DNA of 64,000 nucleotides from Siphonobacter aquaeclarae (GTDB lineage: Bacteria > Bacteroidota > Bacteroidia > Cytophagales > Spirosomataceae). Below the pieces are notes generated by a model. The model saw only the letters and a program-made list of their open reading frames with translations, was not told the DNA's origin and ran no database searches. Location: positions 124,001 to 188,000 of the forward strand of contig NZ_FNGS01000001.1 of NCBI RefSeq assembly GCF_900103285.1, read 5' to 3'. Shown here one piece after another: positions 25,091-32,597 of this stretch; position 1 is the stretch's first letter, and every line of letters starts with the position of its first letter. Both the position numbers and the translations under genes were made by a program.

Positions 25091-25556
25091 AGCAGACACC
25101 CCGCACCGGTATTCCGGGCGGGGTGTCTGCATAACTATAAGGTAACAAGTAGGCTATTTATATATTCTTATTTTTGATAATATATACGGGAATTCAGGTT
25201 GAAGGATTGCTGATATATCGTCGATGGAAACTTTTTTGTTCGTTCAGTAAAAACCCTCTTCCCCCAGACGGCGGAAGAGGGTCTGATATCGTCCGTCAGG
25301 TCCGTCCGCCTTTGGACCTGATTAATTATGCATCAAAATTAGCAGTGTCTTTCCGGCTGATGAGGGGTTTTCGACGAATGGCCTCGCTGCACGGAAAACA
25401 GGCGGAAAACGGCCGTTCTTGGGGAATATCATCCCCGCCTGTTTCAAAAGCATGTTAAGATTTCACAGCCTTTTGCAAAGAATGTAAGACGGGATTCGGC
25501 TGAAAGCGGCTTGTTTTGCAAAGGCGTCCGGAATGGACCGGACCGCTGCGAAGACG
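25091..25556. other. Structured intergenic region
   Basis: 466 bp without a credible gene. It holds the post-methyltransferase hairpin (25092-25130), an AT-rich stretch with a + strand -7-like TATTTTTG (25169-25176), then hairpins at 25253-25282 (ACCCTCTTCC arms), 25297-25320 (CAGGTCC arms) and 25396-25444 (AAACAGGCGG arms enclosing smaller repeats). It may be a long leader of the dehydrogenase gene or a non-coding RNA. Confidence 0.45.
25092..25130 (+). terminator. Hairpin after methyltransferase gene
   Basis: 13-bp perfect arms GCAGACACCCCGC/GCGGGGTGTCTGC, 1 nt after the stop codon. No T run follows, so efficiency is uncertain. Confidence 0.6.
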
Positions 25557-26570
25557 ATGAACGTACTGACTTGCCTGACGCCCCGTCAACTGGCCTACGG
25601 GGAAATCCCCATGCCGGAACTGACGCCGGGCCATTCCCTTCTCAAAATCAAACGAATCGGTATCTGCGGAACAGACCTGCATGCCTTTGAAGGAACGCAA
25701 CCTTTTTTCTCCTATCCGCGCGTTTTGGGCCACGAGCTGGCTGCGGAGCTGGTCGAACCGGGTGACGCCGCCGGATTTGAAAAAGGGGAGGCCGTGACTT
25801 TCATTCCCTACTACAGCTGCGGTACCTGCGTGGCCTGCCGCTCCGGAAAACCGAACTGCTGTGTAACGATCGCGGTATGCGGCGTGCACGTCGACGGAGG
25901 GATGGTCGAATACCTTTCCGTCCCATCCGAAACCCTTTTACATGGCGAGGGGCTCAGCTACGATGAACTGGCCCTCGTAGAACCACTCGCTATCGGCGCA
26001 CACGGCGTTCGGAGAGCGGGTATTCAGCCGGGAGAGTTTGTGCTGGTCGTAGGTGCAGGACCGATTGGCCTGGGCACGATGGAATTTGCCCGGATCGCCG
26101 GCGCCAAAGTTATCGCGCTGGACCTGAACGAACAGCGGCTGACTTTTTGCCGGGAGAAACTGGGCGTGTCCCATACGATTAACGGCAAGACCGAGGATGT
26201 CGTCGCCCGGCTATCCGAAATCACGCATGGAGATATGCCGACGGTAGTGATTGATGCTACAGGCAGTCGCCGTGCCATCAACGAAGGCTTCAAATACCTC
26301 GCACACGGCGGCCGGTATGTGCTGGTAGGTTTGCAGCGGGAAGAAATTGTGGTCAGCCACCCCGAGTTCCACAAACGGGAGGCGACGCTTATGAGCAGCC
26401 GCAATGCGACGCGGAGCGATTTCGAGCACGTCATCCGCTCCCTGAAGGCCAACTACATCGATCCCACGACCTATATCACACACCGTGTTTCGTTCGATCA
26501 GGTCGGTGAACAATTTGCTTCCTGGCTGCTGCCGGAAACAGGGGTGATCAAAGCCATGGTTACTTTGTGA
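25557..26570 (+). CDS. Zinc-type alcohol/polyol dehydrogenase, MDR family
   Basis: 337 residues from MNVLTCLTPRQLAYGE; the ATG at 25533 adds eight residues. Catalytic zinc ligands are in GICGTDLHAF (Cys) and RVLGHE (His, Glu); the structural-zinc loop is CGTCVACRSGKPNCC. The NAD site is VVGAGPIGLGTMEFA followed by IALDLNEQR, Asp favouring NAD. It resembles the L-galactonate-5-dehydrogenase/sorbitol/threonine dehydrogenase branch, with the start CGTDLHAFEGTQPFF fitting the first. Exact substrate uncertain. Convergent with the VOC gene, a G/C-rich hairpin filling the gap. Confidence 0.9.
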   Translation: MNVLTCLTPRQLAYGEIPMPELTPGHSLLKIKRIGICGTDLHAFEGTQPFFSYPRVLGHELAAELVEPGDAAGFEKGEAVTFIPYYSCGTCVACRSGKPNCCVTIAVCGVHVDGGMVEYLSVPSETLLHGEGLSYDELALVEPLAIGAHGVRRAGIQPGEFVLVVGAGPIGLGTMEFARIAGAKVIALDLNEQRLTFCREKLGVSHTINGKTEDVVARLSEITHGDMPTVVIDATGSRRAINEGFKYLAHGGRYVLVGLQREEIVVSHPEFHKREATLMSSRNATRSDFEHVIRSLKANYIDPTTYITHRVSFDQVGEQFASWLLPETGVIKAMVTL

Positions 26571-26626
26571 GCATGGGGCAAAGGGCAGCGGGTTTAGACC
26601 CATGCCCTCTGCTCCATGCCCCATGC
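26571..26626. repeat. G/C-run hairpin, dispersed repeat copy 1
   Basis: GCATGGGGCA (26571-26580) pairs with TGCCCCATGC (26617-26626); inside, AGGGCA pairs with TGCCCT and GGGT with ACCC around a TTAG loop. It fills the gap between two convergent stop codons exactly. The same units recur at 40.5 and 56.9 kb. Confidence 0.8.
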
Positions 26627-26628
26627 GA

Positions 26629-27048
26629 TTACGGCTGGCCGCCCTGAGCAGCGAGAGCCGCTTCATCCATGTAGGCAAATTCCCACTGGTGGCCGTTGAT
26701 GTCTTCGAAGCTGCGCTGGTACATCCAGCCGTGATCCTGCGGATCGAGGGTCTGACGTCCGCCGGCGGCAATGGCTTTCTCAACGATATCGTCTACTTCT
26801 GCACGGCTCTCGGCAGAGAGCGCCAGGATCACTTCGGTGACGGCCTTGGCGTCTGCGATGGGCTTTTTGATGAAATTGCTGAAGAAGGGCTCGACGAGCA
26901 GCATCACGAAAATGTCTTCCGACACAACCATACAAGTTGCGTTTTCATCGGTAAACTGCTGATTGAACGTGAAGCCGAGCTTCGTGAAGAATGCCGTGGT
27001 GTCGGCGAGGTTCTTGATCGGGAGGTTGACGAAAATTTTGCGTGCCAT
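26629..27048 (-). CDS. VOC/glyoxalase family protein
   Basis: 139 residues from MARKIFVNLPIKNLADTTAFFTKLGFTFNQQF; the longer open frame to 27171 is rejected because this is the classical start. The VOC beta-alpha-beta pattern continues through CMVVSEDIFVMLLVE, and the C-terminal half includes DPQDHGWMYQRSFEDINGHQWEFAYMD, the usual metal-site end. It is of the PhnB/lactoylglutathione-lyase-like group often annotated as glyoxalase or bleomycin-resistance-like. Function open. Upstream there is a TACCTTTG box on its strand (27080-27087). Confidence 0.9.
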   Translation of the reverse strand: MARKIFVNLPIKNLADTTAFFTKLGFTFNQQFTDENATCMVVSEDIFVMLLVEPFFSNFIKKPIADAKAVTEVILALSAESRAEVDDIVEKAIAAGGRQTLDPQDHGWMYQRSFEDINGHQWEFAYMDEAALAAQGGQP

Positions 27049-27079
27049 GTGTGAAAAAGAGGTTGATTGGATGATGAGA

Positions 27080-27087
27080 CAAAGGTA
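27080..27087 (-). promoter_or_regulatory. -7 box TACCTTTG for VOC gene
   Basis: Exact TAnnTTTG match on the minus strand, 31 nt upstream of the ATG. No clear TTG at -33. Confidence 0.5.
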
Positions 27088-27152
27088 GGCGGGGAGCGTA
27101 TCCCGACGGTCCCCCGAATGCGACATTATCAGGGGCCTATTCCGACAGGCAT

Positions 27153-27191
27153 AAAAAAACACCGCCGGCAATATTTCGCGGCGGTGTTTTT
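27153..27191. terminator. Terminator after DUF4251 gene
   Basis: AAAACACCGCC/GGCGGTGTTTT arms with A and T runs on both sides. It ends the minus-strand DUF4251 transcript before the VOC gene and is bidirectional in shape. Confidence 0.85.
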
Positions 27192-27207
27192 CCTGTTCAG
27201 GGATAAC

Positions 27208-27672
27208 CTATTTGGTTTTCGGCTCGAGAATGGTTCCGTAGAACGAAATCGGCTGACGGTTCTGGCTCGTTACCTGGAGTGAGGCATACCCGTTTTCACT
27301 GATGCTGAAGAAAAGCTGGCGAACGCCCTTCGCGTCTTTCGGAGTCAGCGTAACGTCCCATCCGCCTTTCTTCCTTTGTTTGACGGTATAGGAGTAGTCT
27401 TTGGAGGTGAACTTGATTCCGCCGTCGTTGGTACCTATCGGTGCAGAATATGCCCGGCCGAAGTAGGGGAGATAGGCGACAGCCGCTTCGGGGGAGACGT
27501 CTACCCGGTATTCTGTCGTCAGCTGAACCGTGCGGCCCCGCATGGCAGTAGCGCTCTGGGCACGGAACACAAATGTTTTATGCTCTATCCATCCGGCGAT
27601 GGCGTCGTTTTTCTGGGCAAATGCTCCGGAGATGAGGCTGACAGCCAGGAGCAGGGTTATCGAAAATTTCAT
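27208..27672 (-). CDS. DUF4251 secreted protein
   Basis: 154 residues from MKFSITLLLAVSLISGAFAQ, a signal peptide; an upstream in-frame start at 27723 is unlikely. The mature part fits DUF4251: IEHKTFVFRAQSATAMRGRTVQLTTEYRVDVSPEAAVAYLPYFGRAYSAP, then DYSYTVKQRKKGGWDVTLTPKD and GYASLQVTSQNRQPISFYGTI. Widespread in Bacteroidota with no known role; the fold is likely a periplasmic beta protein. Confidence 0.88.
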   Translation of the reverse strand: MKFSITLLLAVSLISGAFAQKNDAIAGWIEHKTFVFRAQSATAMRGRTVQLTTEYRVDVSPEAAVAYLPYFGRAYSAPIGTNDGGIKFTSKDYSYTVKQRKKGGWDVTLTPKDAKGVRQLFFSISENGYASLQVTSQNRQPISFYGTILEPKTK

Positions 27673-27800
27673 ATGCTTCCTTTTTTGATCGGGAGGGAAT
27701 AACCTATCCCTGTAAGAAAACAACCGGGCGGCGGAGCCCTTTGTTGCGGGAGACGGGGCTATTTAACTCTTTTTAGCAATTATCGGAAGATCAGACCCGT

Positions 27801-27904
27801 ATAAAAGACAAAAGGCTTCTCTGAAAGAAGCCCCTGTACCGGAAATGAATTAACCCACACCTTTAATGGACTCCTGACAGCGAAACCGGCAGGAGTCTTT
27901 CGGT
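27801..27904 (-). ncRNA. Candidate small RNA
   Basis: On the minus strand a TAGATTTG box (27909-27916) is followed by a hairpin with GACTCCTG/CAGGAGTC arms (27869-27897), an unpaired stretch of about 36 nt, and a terminator hairpin GGCTTC/GAAGCC (27814-27832) followed by TTTTGTCTTTT. No gene on this strand needs that terminator. The box, hairpin, linker and terminator order fits an sRNA of about 100 nt. No -33 element is clear, and no known RNA family is recognised. Confidence 0.4.
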
Positions 27905-28022
27905 TGTCCAAATCTATATACGGGCAATGGCCGGAAAAGGTTTTCAGATTTTTGAAAAAAGTGGAAATAACGGTTCTGGCCCTAAAATTTTTCTTTAGTA
28001 TACTTAATAGATAGAATAAATA

Positions 28023-28030
28023 TATATTTG
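28023..28030 (+). promoter_or_regulatory. -7 box TATATTTG for susC operon
   Basis: Exact TAnnTTTG match, 180 nt before the susC ATG, inside an AT-rich stretch. It implies a leader of about 175 nt. Confidence 0.6.
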
Positions 28031-28210
28031 CCCTCCCATTCACCAACATTCCTTCGCTGTATGACCTGATCTACCCGACTTTCTTATTTCCTGCCTATTC
28101 AGAACCCTTCTTTCGGGAAGGGGCGGGAGATTTTTGTTTCCATAGAATAGTATGTCTATCGAACTACCCGAAAAACTCATCAACTGTTTTTTTCTTCCAA
28201 TTGACCACCT

Positions 28211-31200
28211 ATGAATCGCATTTTACCTCTTTTATTTCTCTGGCTGCTGGCCGCCCCGCTTTGGGCGCAGCAGTTTGCGCTTCGCGGAAAAGTGACAACC
28301 AGGGAAAACGAGCCGCTTGTCGGCGCGACGGTCCGCGTCAAAGGCACTCAAACAGCCGCACTTACTGATGGCTACGGCGGATTTCGCCTCCAGCTTCCCG
28401 GCCCGGGGAGCGTTCTTCAGGTCAGCTATGTCGGCTTTTCGACGGTAGAAGTGGAGGTCGGCGGCCGTACCTCGCTCACCATCGTCCTCGAAACAGACAG
28501 CAAAGTGCTGAACGACGTCGTCATCACCGGCTACAGCGTTCAGAACCGAAAGGACATCGTCGGTTCGGTGACGCGTATTTCCGGAGAAGACCTCAAAGGC
28601 ACGCCCGCGGCGAGTTTTAACCAGCTTCTTCAGGGAAAAGCAACAGGCGTACAGGTGACGTCCAACTCCGGCGTTCCCGGCGGCGGAATCACCTTCCGCG
28701 TCCGGGGAAATAACTCGATCAATGCTTCCGTAGACCCCTTGTATGTGATCGACGGCGTCTTCGTCAGCAATACCGAACCGATCCGGACGAGTATTGGCAA
28801 TCAGCAGCAGTCGAACCCGCTGGCTGATATCAACCCGGCGGATATCGAGAGCATCCAGATTTTGAAAGACGCCAACGCCACGGCTATCTACGGTTCGCTG
28901 GGTGCCAATGGCGTCGTTATCGTTACCACCAAGCGCGGCAGCCTGAATACCAAGGCACGGATTACTGCCAATATTTCGCATGGCTGGTCGGACGCGGTGA
29001 AGAAATTCCGCGCCACAACAGGCCCCGAAACCGGTACCCTCGTCAACGAAGCGGCAGTCAATACGGCGATCGACCGAGGTGTGGATCCGTCGACGATCAC
29101 CCTGCCCTTTGCCGATCCCTCCAAACTTCCGACCTATGACCGCATCAGCGATCTTTTCCGGGTGGCGGGAACGTCGAGCTACGACCTCTCCGCGCAAGGA
29201 GGTACAGCCCGGAGTACCTACTTCGCCGGTTTCAGTTACCTCAAGCAGGAATCGATTGTTAAACCGTCTGATTTTGAGCGGTATACGGTTCGGTTTAACT
29301 ATGATAACCACCTGAGCGACAAAGTGAAGCTGGGCAATAGCCTCAACATTACCCGTACCTACCGGAACGTCAGCAGCAATGACAATAACCCGACGGGCGT
29401 GATCAATTCGGCGATTTTCCCGCGGTCGTACCTGCCGGTGTTCAACGACGACGGCACCTATGCCCGGTCCGGAAGTTTCGACAACCACCTGGCATTGATC
29501 CGGAACCTGAATAACAATGCTGTCGGCTGGCGTACCATCGCCAACCTGTATGCCGAGTGGGCCATTCTGCCGGAGCTGACGCTGAAAAGCAGCTGGAGTC
29601 TCGACAACAGCGATATGTATGAAAACAATTACAGCAATACGCTCATTTCGGCCGGGATTGCCACAAAAGGCTCCGCTGCTTCCTACGAAACGAAAAACCT
29701 GATTCTCACCAACGAACAGATTCTGACCTGGCGGAAGTCGTTCGGAGAGAAGCACCGCCTGCACGCGCTTGTCGGGAATACGGTCAACAGTGTAATTCAG
29801 GAAAGTACAACCGCCACCGGACAGGGATTCGCGACGAACAACCTGACGAGTATCTCGGTCGCTGCCACAACGCTCGGATCGTCCAGCCGCGCGGTAGCCC
29901 GCCTGGTATCGTTCTTCGGGAAGGCCGGCTACACGTTCGATAACCGCTTTACGCTGGACGTCAGTCTTCGCGCGGATGCGTCCTCCAAATTCGGCGCCGA
30001 TCGCCGCTGGGGGTACTTCCCGTCGGCAGGTGTTGCCTGGAACGCGTCGAACGAATCGTTCGTGAAAGACCTGGGCGTATTCAACGAACTGAAATTCCGG
30101 GCGAGTATCGGTCTTTCAGGTAATCAGAACGGCATCGGCTCGTATGCCGCGCAGGGGTTGTGGTCGTCCGGCTCCAATTACCTTGAAACAGCGGGTACGT
30201 CCCCGTCGCAGCTCGAAAACCGCCTCCTGACCTGGGAAACGACCCGGCAGGTGGATATCGGAACGGAATTCAGCATACTGAACAACCGGCTGGGGGTTAC
30301 GGTGGACTATTACAACAAATACACCTATGACCTGCTGCTGAACGTGCCCGTGCCGTCGCGCTCCGGGTTCACGACCTACCTGCAGAACTTCGGTGCGGTC
30401 CGGAACAAAGGCGTCGAAATAGCACTCCATTCCCGGAATATTGAGGGACGGAATTTCCGGTGGTCGACCGACTTCAACATTTCTTTCAACCGGAATAAAA
30501 TTGAAAAACTGGCGTCGGATATTGCACTGGGCGCGTCGGGTCGAAATATCTCCATCCTTCGTCAGGGATATGCCGTTAACTCCTTCCAGTTGTACAAGCA
30601 ACTGTATGTCGATCCGCAAACAGGGAATGCGGTGTATGAAGACGTGAACAAGGACGGTATTCTGACGTCGGCCGACCGGCAGATTGTCGGAAATGCGCTG
30701 CCTCGGTTCACGGGCGGTTTGACCAATACCCTGTCTTACAAGCAGTTTGACCTCAATTTTCTTTTCTATTTCCAGGAAGGAAACAAGATCATGAGCATGC
30801 ACGATTTCTTTTTGGTGCATGGAGGAACGCAGAATTTCATCGGATTTATTCCCCGTCAGCTGGAGCGGTGGCAGAAACCGGGCGACGTGACGGATATTCC
30901 CCGGCTGACGACGTACAGCGGCGCACCGACGGTCAACGGCGGGCCATCGAACAACTACGGCGGCAACGTTGCCAACCAGAGTTCGCGGTACCTGCTCGAC
31001 GGCTCTTTCATCCGGCTTCGGAACGTATCGCTCGGGTATACCGTGCCGCAGAGCATCGTGAAGCGGGCGGGCCTGACGAATGTGCGGGCGTACGTGCAGG
31101 CGGCCAATCTCCTGACATTCACCCGCTTTACGGGTCTTGATCCCGAGGTCAGCTCGCAGAGCAACAGCCAGAATACCGCCGGCTACGACTGGGCGACGGT

Positions 31201-31246
31201 TCCGCAGCCGCGGACGGTCCAGGTGGGCGTAAGTGTGACTCTTTAA
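28211..31246 (+). CDS. SusC/RagA family TonB-dependent outer-membrane transporter
   Basis: 1011 residues. Signal peptide (ends APLWAQ), carboxypeptidase-regulatory-like domain (FALRGKVTTRENEPLVGATVRVKG), plug with GSVTRISGEDLKGTPAASFNQLLQGKATGVQV, VRGNNSINASVDPLYVIDGV and DANATAIYGSLGANGVVIVTTK, then the barrel with the family calcium-like loop DVNKDGILTSADRQIVGN near residue 820. TonB box VVITGY. First gene of a susC-susD-M14 peptidase operon, so it probably imports peptides. No STN domain. A long leader suggests post-transcriptional control. Confidence 0.95.
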   Translation: MNRILPLLFLWLLAAPLWAQQFALRGKVTTRENEPLVGATVRVKGTQTAALTDGYGGFRLQLPGPGSVLQVSYVGFSTVEVEVGGRTSLTIVLETDSKVLNDVVITGYSVQNRKDIVGSVTRISGEDLKGTPAASFNQLLQGKATGVQVTSNSGVPGGGITFRVRGNNSINASVDPLYVIDGVFVSNTEPIRTSIGNQQQSNPLADINPADIESIQILKDANATAIYGSLGANGVVIVTTKRGSLNTKARITANISHGWSDAVKKFRATTGPETGTLVNEAAVNTAIDRGVDPSTITLPFADPSKLPTYDRISDLFRVAGTSSYDLSAQGGTARSTYFAGFSYLKQESIVKPSDFERYTVRFNYDNHLSDKVKLGNSLNITRTYRNVSSNDNNPTGVINSAIFPRSYLPVFNDDGTYARSGSFDNHLALIRNLNNNAVGWRTIANLYAEWAILPELTLKSSWSLDNSDMYENNYSNTLISAGIATKGSAASYETKNLILTNEQILTWRKSFGEKHRLHALVGNTVNSVIQESTTATGQGFATNNLTSISVAATTLGSSSRAVARLVSFFGKAGYTFDNRFTLDVSLRADASSKFGADRRWGYFPSAGVAWNASNESFVKDLGVFNELKFRASIGLSGNQNGIGSYAAQGLWSSGSNYLETAGTSPSQLENRLLTWETTRQVDIGTEFSILNNRLGVTVDYYNKYTYDLLLNVPVPSRSGFTTYLQNFGAVRNKGVEIALHSRNIEGRNFRWSTDFNISFNRNKIEKLASDIALGASGRNISILRQGYAVNSFQLYKQLYVDPQTGNAVYEDVNKDGILTSADRQIVGNALPRFTGGLTNTLSYKQFDLNFLFYFQEGNKIMSMHDFFLVHGGTQNFIGFIPRQLERWQKPGDVTDIPRLTTYSGAPTVNGGPSNNYGGNVANQSSRYLLDGSFIRLRNVSLGYTVPQSIVKRAGLTNVRAYVQAANLLTFTRFTGLDPEVSSQSNSQNTAGYDWATVPQPRTVQVGVSVTL

Positions 31247-31256
31247 TCCGATCGAC

Positions 31257-32585
31257 ATGAAACAGAAACTACTCACGCTGCTCGTCGCCCTCACCGGCCT
31301 GACGTCCTGCGATAAATACCTGGAAGAATCTCCCAATAATGCCCTGCCGACGGCCAGCGCGATTATCGACGCCGGTACTGCCCGGGCGGCTATCATCGGC
31401 GCGTATTCCCGCGTGCAGGGATACTATGCCAGCAGCTACCCGACATTGGGTACCATGCCGGCCGACAACGTTATTTTCAACGGTACCCTCAGCCAGTACC
31501 TTCAGTTGGATCAGAACGCAGTGACGCCGGACAATGCCGTCACGCTCGATGTATACCAGGGTATTTACCGGGTGATCAATTCGGCAAACAGTATCATCGC
31601 GTATGTGCCGGGTATCCAGGATCCGAACCTCGGTTCGACCGAAAAGAATACCATTCTCGGAGAGGCATACTTCCTGCGGGCGCTGGGGTACTTTGACCTG
31701 GCGCGTGGCTGGGGCGGGGTGCAGCTGCAGCTGAAGCCAACCGCCGATCTGGCGGATCTGAAAGGTATCAAACGCAGTACGCTCGACGCTACCTATGATC
31801 AGGTACTTGCCGACCTCGTCAAAGCGGAGGAGCTGCTTCCGGAAGATGCGACTACCCGCAACCGGGCACAGAAAAGTATCGCCCGGGCGCTGCGGGCGCG
31901 CTTACACCTCTACCGCGGGCAGTGGGCAGATGCGGAGGCCTATGCGACCCAGGTAATCGGCAATACGAAGTACGAACTGGTGAAGCCGTTCAAAAACTTC
32001 TTCACGTCTCCGTTTCTGACAAAGGAATCGGTATTCGAGCTGACCTATTCTACCAACAACCGGAATAGCTACTGGAACCTCTGGTATCCCAGCTCGCTGG
32101 GCGGGCAGTATACACTGAAACCTTCGGCGTCGGTTACCCAGAAACTGAATGACCCGGCGATCGGCGGCAGCCGGAGTACCCTGCTTGCCGGAACCGGAAG
32201 CAACGTATACGGGGTACTGTATAATACTTCCGCCACGAGTACCGATCCTTCGTACCTCATCCGCATCGCCGAGCTGTACCTCATCCGGGCAGAAGCGCGC
32301 GCGCAGCAGAACAAGCTGACCGCCGCCGTCGCCGACCTCAACGTGATCCGTGCCCGGGCAGATGTTGCCGCGTTTTCAGGGGCGACGCAGGCTGCTGTCC
32401 TTCAGGCCATTGAAGACGAAAACAGCGTTGAGTTTGCCTTTGAAGCCCACCGCTGGTTTGACCTTACGCGGACCGGTCGTGCGGGGGCTGTACTCGGCGT
32501 CACCGACCGCAATTACTGGGTCTTTCCGTTTCCCTACCAGGACGTCCTGTCCGATCCCGATCTTGAACAAAATCCAGGCTACTAA
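31257..32585 (+). CDS. SusD/RagB family nutrient-binding lipoprotein
   Basis: 442 residues, on the short side for SusD. Lipobox LTSC (Cys18) in MKQKLLTLLVALTGLTSCDKYLEESPNNALP. TPR helices such as ILGEAYFLRALGYFDLARGWGGVQL and the C-terminal ISARE-type pattern RIAELYLIRAEARAQQNKL...VEFAFEAHRWFDLTRTGRA are typical. It starts 10 nt after susC and is followed 12 nt later by the M14 peptidase. Confidence 0.95.
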   Translation: MKQKLLTLLVALTGLTSCDKYLEESPNNALPTASAIIDAGTARAAIIGAYSRVQGYYASSYPTLGTMPADNVIFNGTLSQYLQLDQNAVTPDNAVTLDVYQGIYRVINSANSIIAYVPGIQDPNLGSTEKNTILGEAYFLRALGYFDLARGWGGVQLQLKPTADLADLKGIKRSTLDATYDQVLADLVKAEELLPEDATTRNRAQKSIARALRARLHLYRGQWADAEAYATQVIGNTKYELVKPFKNFFTSPFLTKESVFELTYSTNNRNSYWNLWYPSSLGGQYTLKPSASVTQKLNDPAIGGSRSTLLAGTGSNVYGVLYNTSATSTDPSYLIRIAELYLIRAEARAQQNKLTAAVADLNVIRARADVAAFSGATQAAVLQAIEDENSVEFAFEAHRWFDLTRTGRAGAVLGVTDRNYWVFPFPYQDVLSDPDLEQNPGY

Positions 32586-32597
32586 TTCATATCCGAC

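Larger units (their letters stand above)
27673..28210. other. Intergenic region upstream of susC operon
   Basis: 538 bp. It contains a candidate minus-strand small RNA (27801-27904), the susC -7 box (28023-28030) and a roughly 175-nt leader holding a CCCTTC/GAAGGG hairpin (28105-28122) followed by GATTTTTG. The leader shows no start codon with a plausible gene. Confidence 0.55.

Noticed and set aside
25355-25382. Hammerhead-ribozyme-like core (CTGATGAG ... CGAA)
   Set aside because: The core continues GAAT rather than GAAA, stem II does not pair, and the only nearby GTC is too close for a stem I. Most likely chance.
28232-29764. Long open frame (510 codons) antisense to the SusC at 28.2 kb
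   Set aside because: It mirrors the codon structure of a certain SusC gene. Its product has no recognisable domain and is Arg/Val-rich as expected from antisense GC-rich frames. The same applies to the antisense frames at 1089-2114, 30116-31396, 32376-33653 and 62399-63520.
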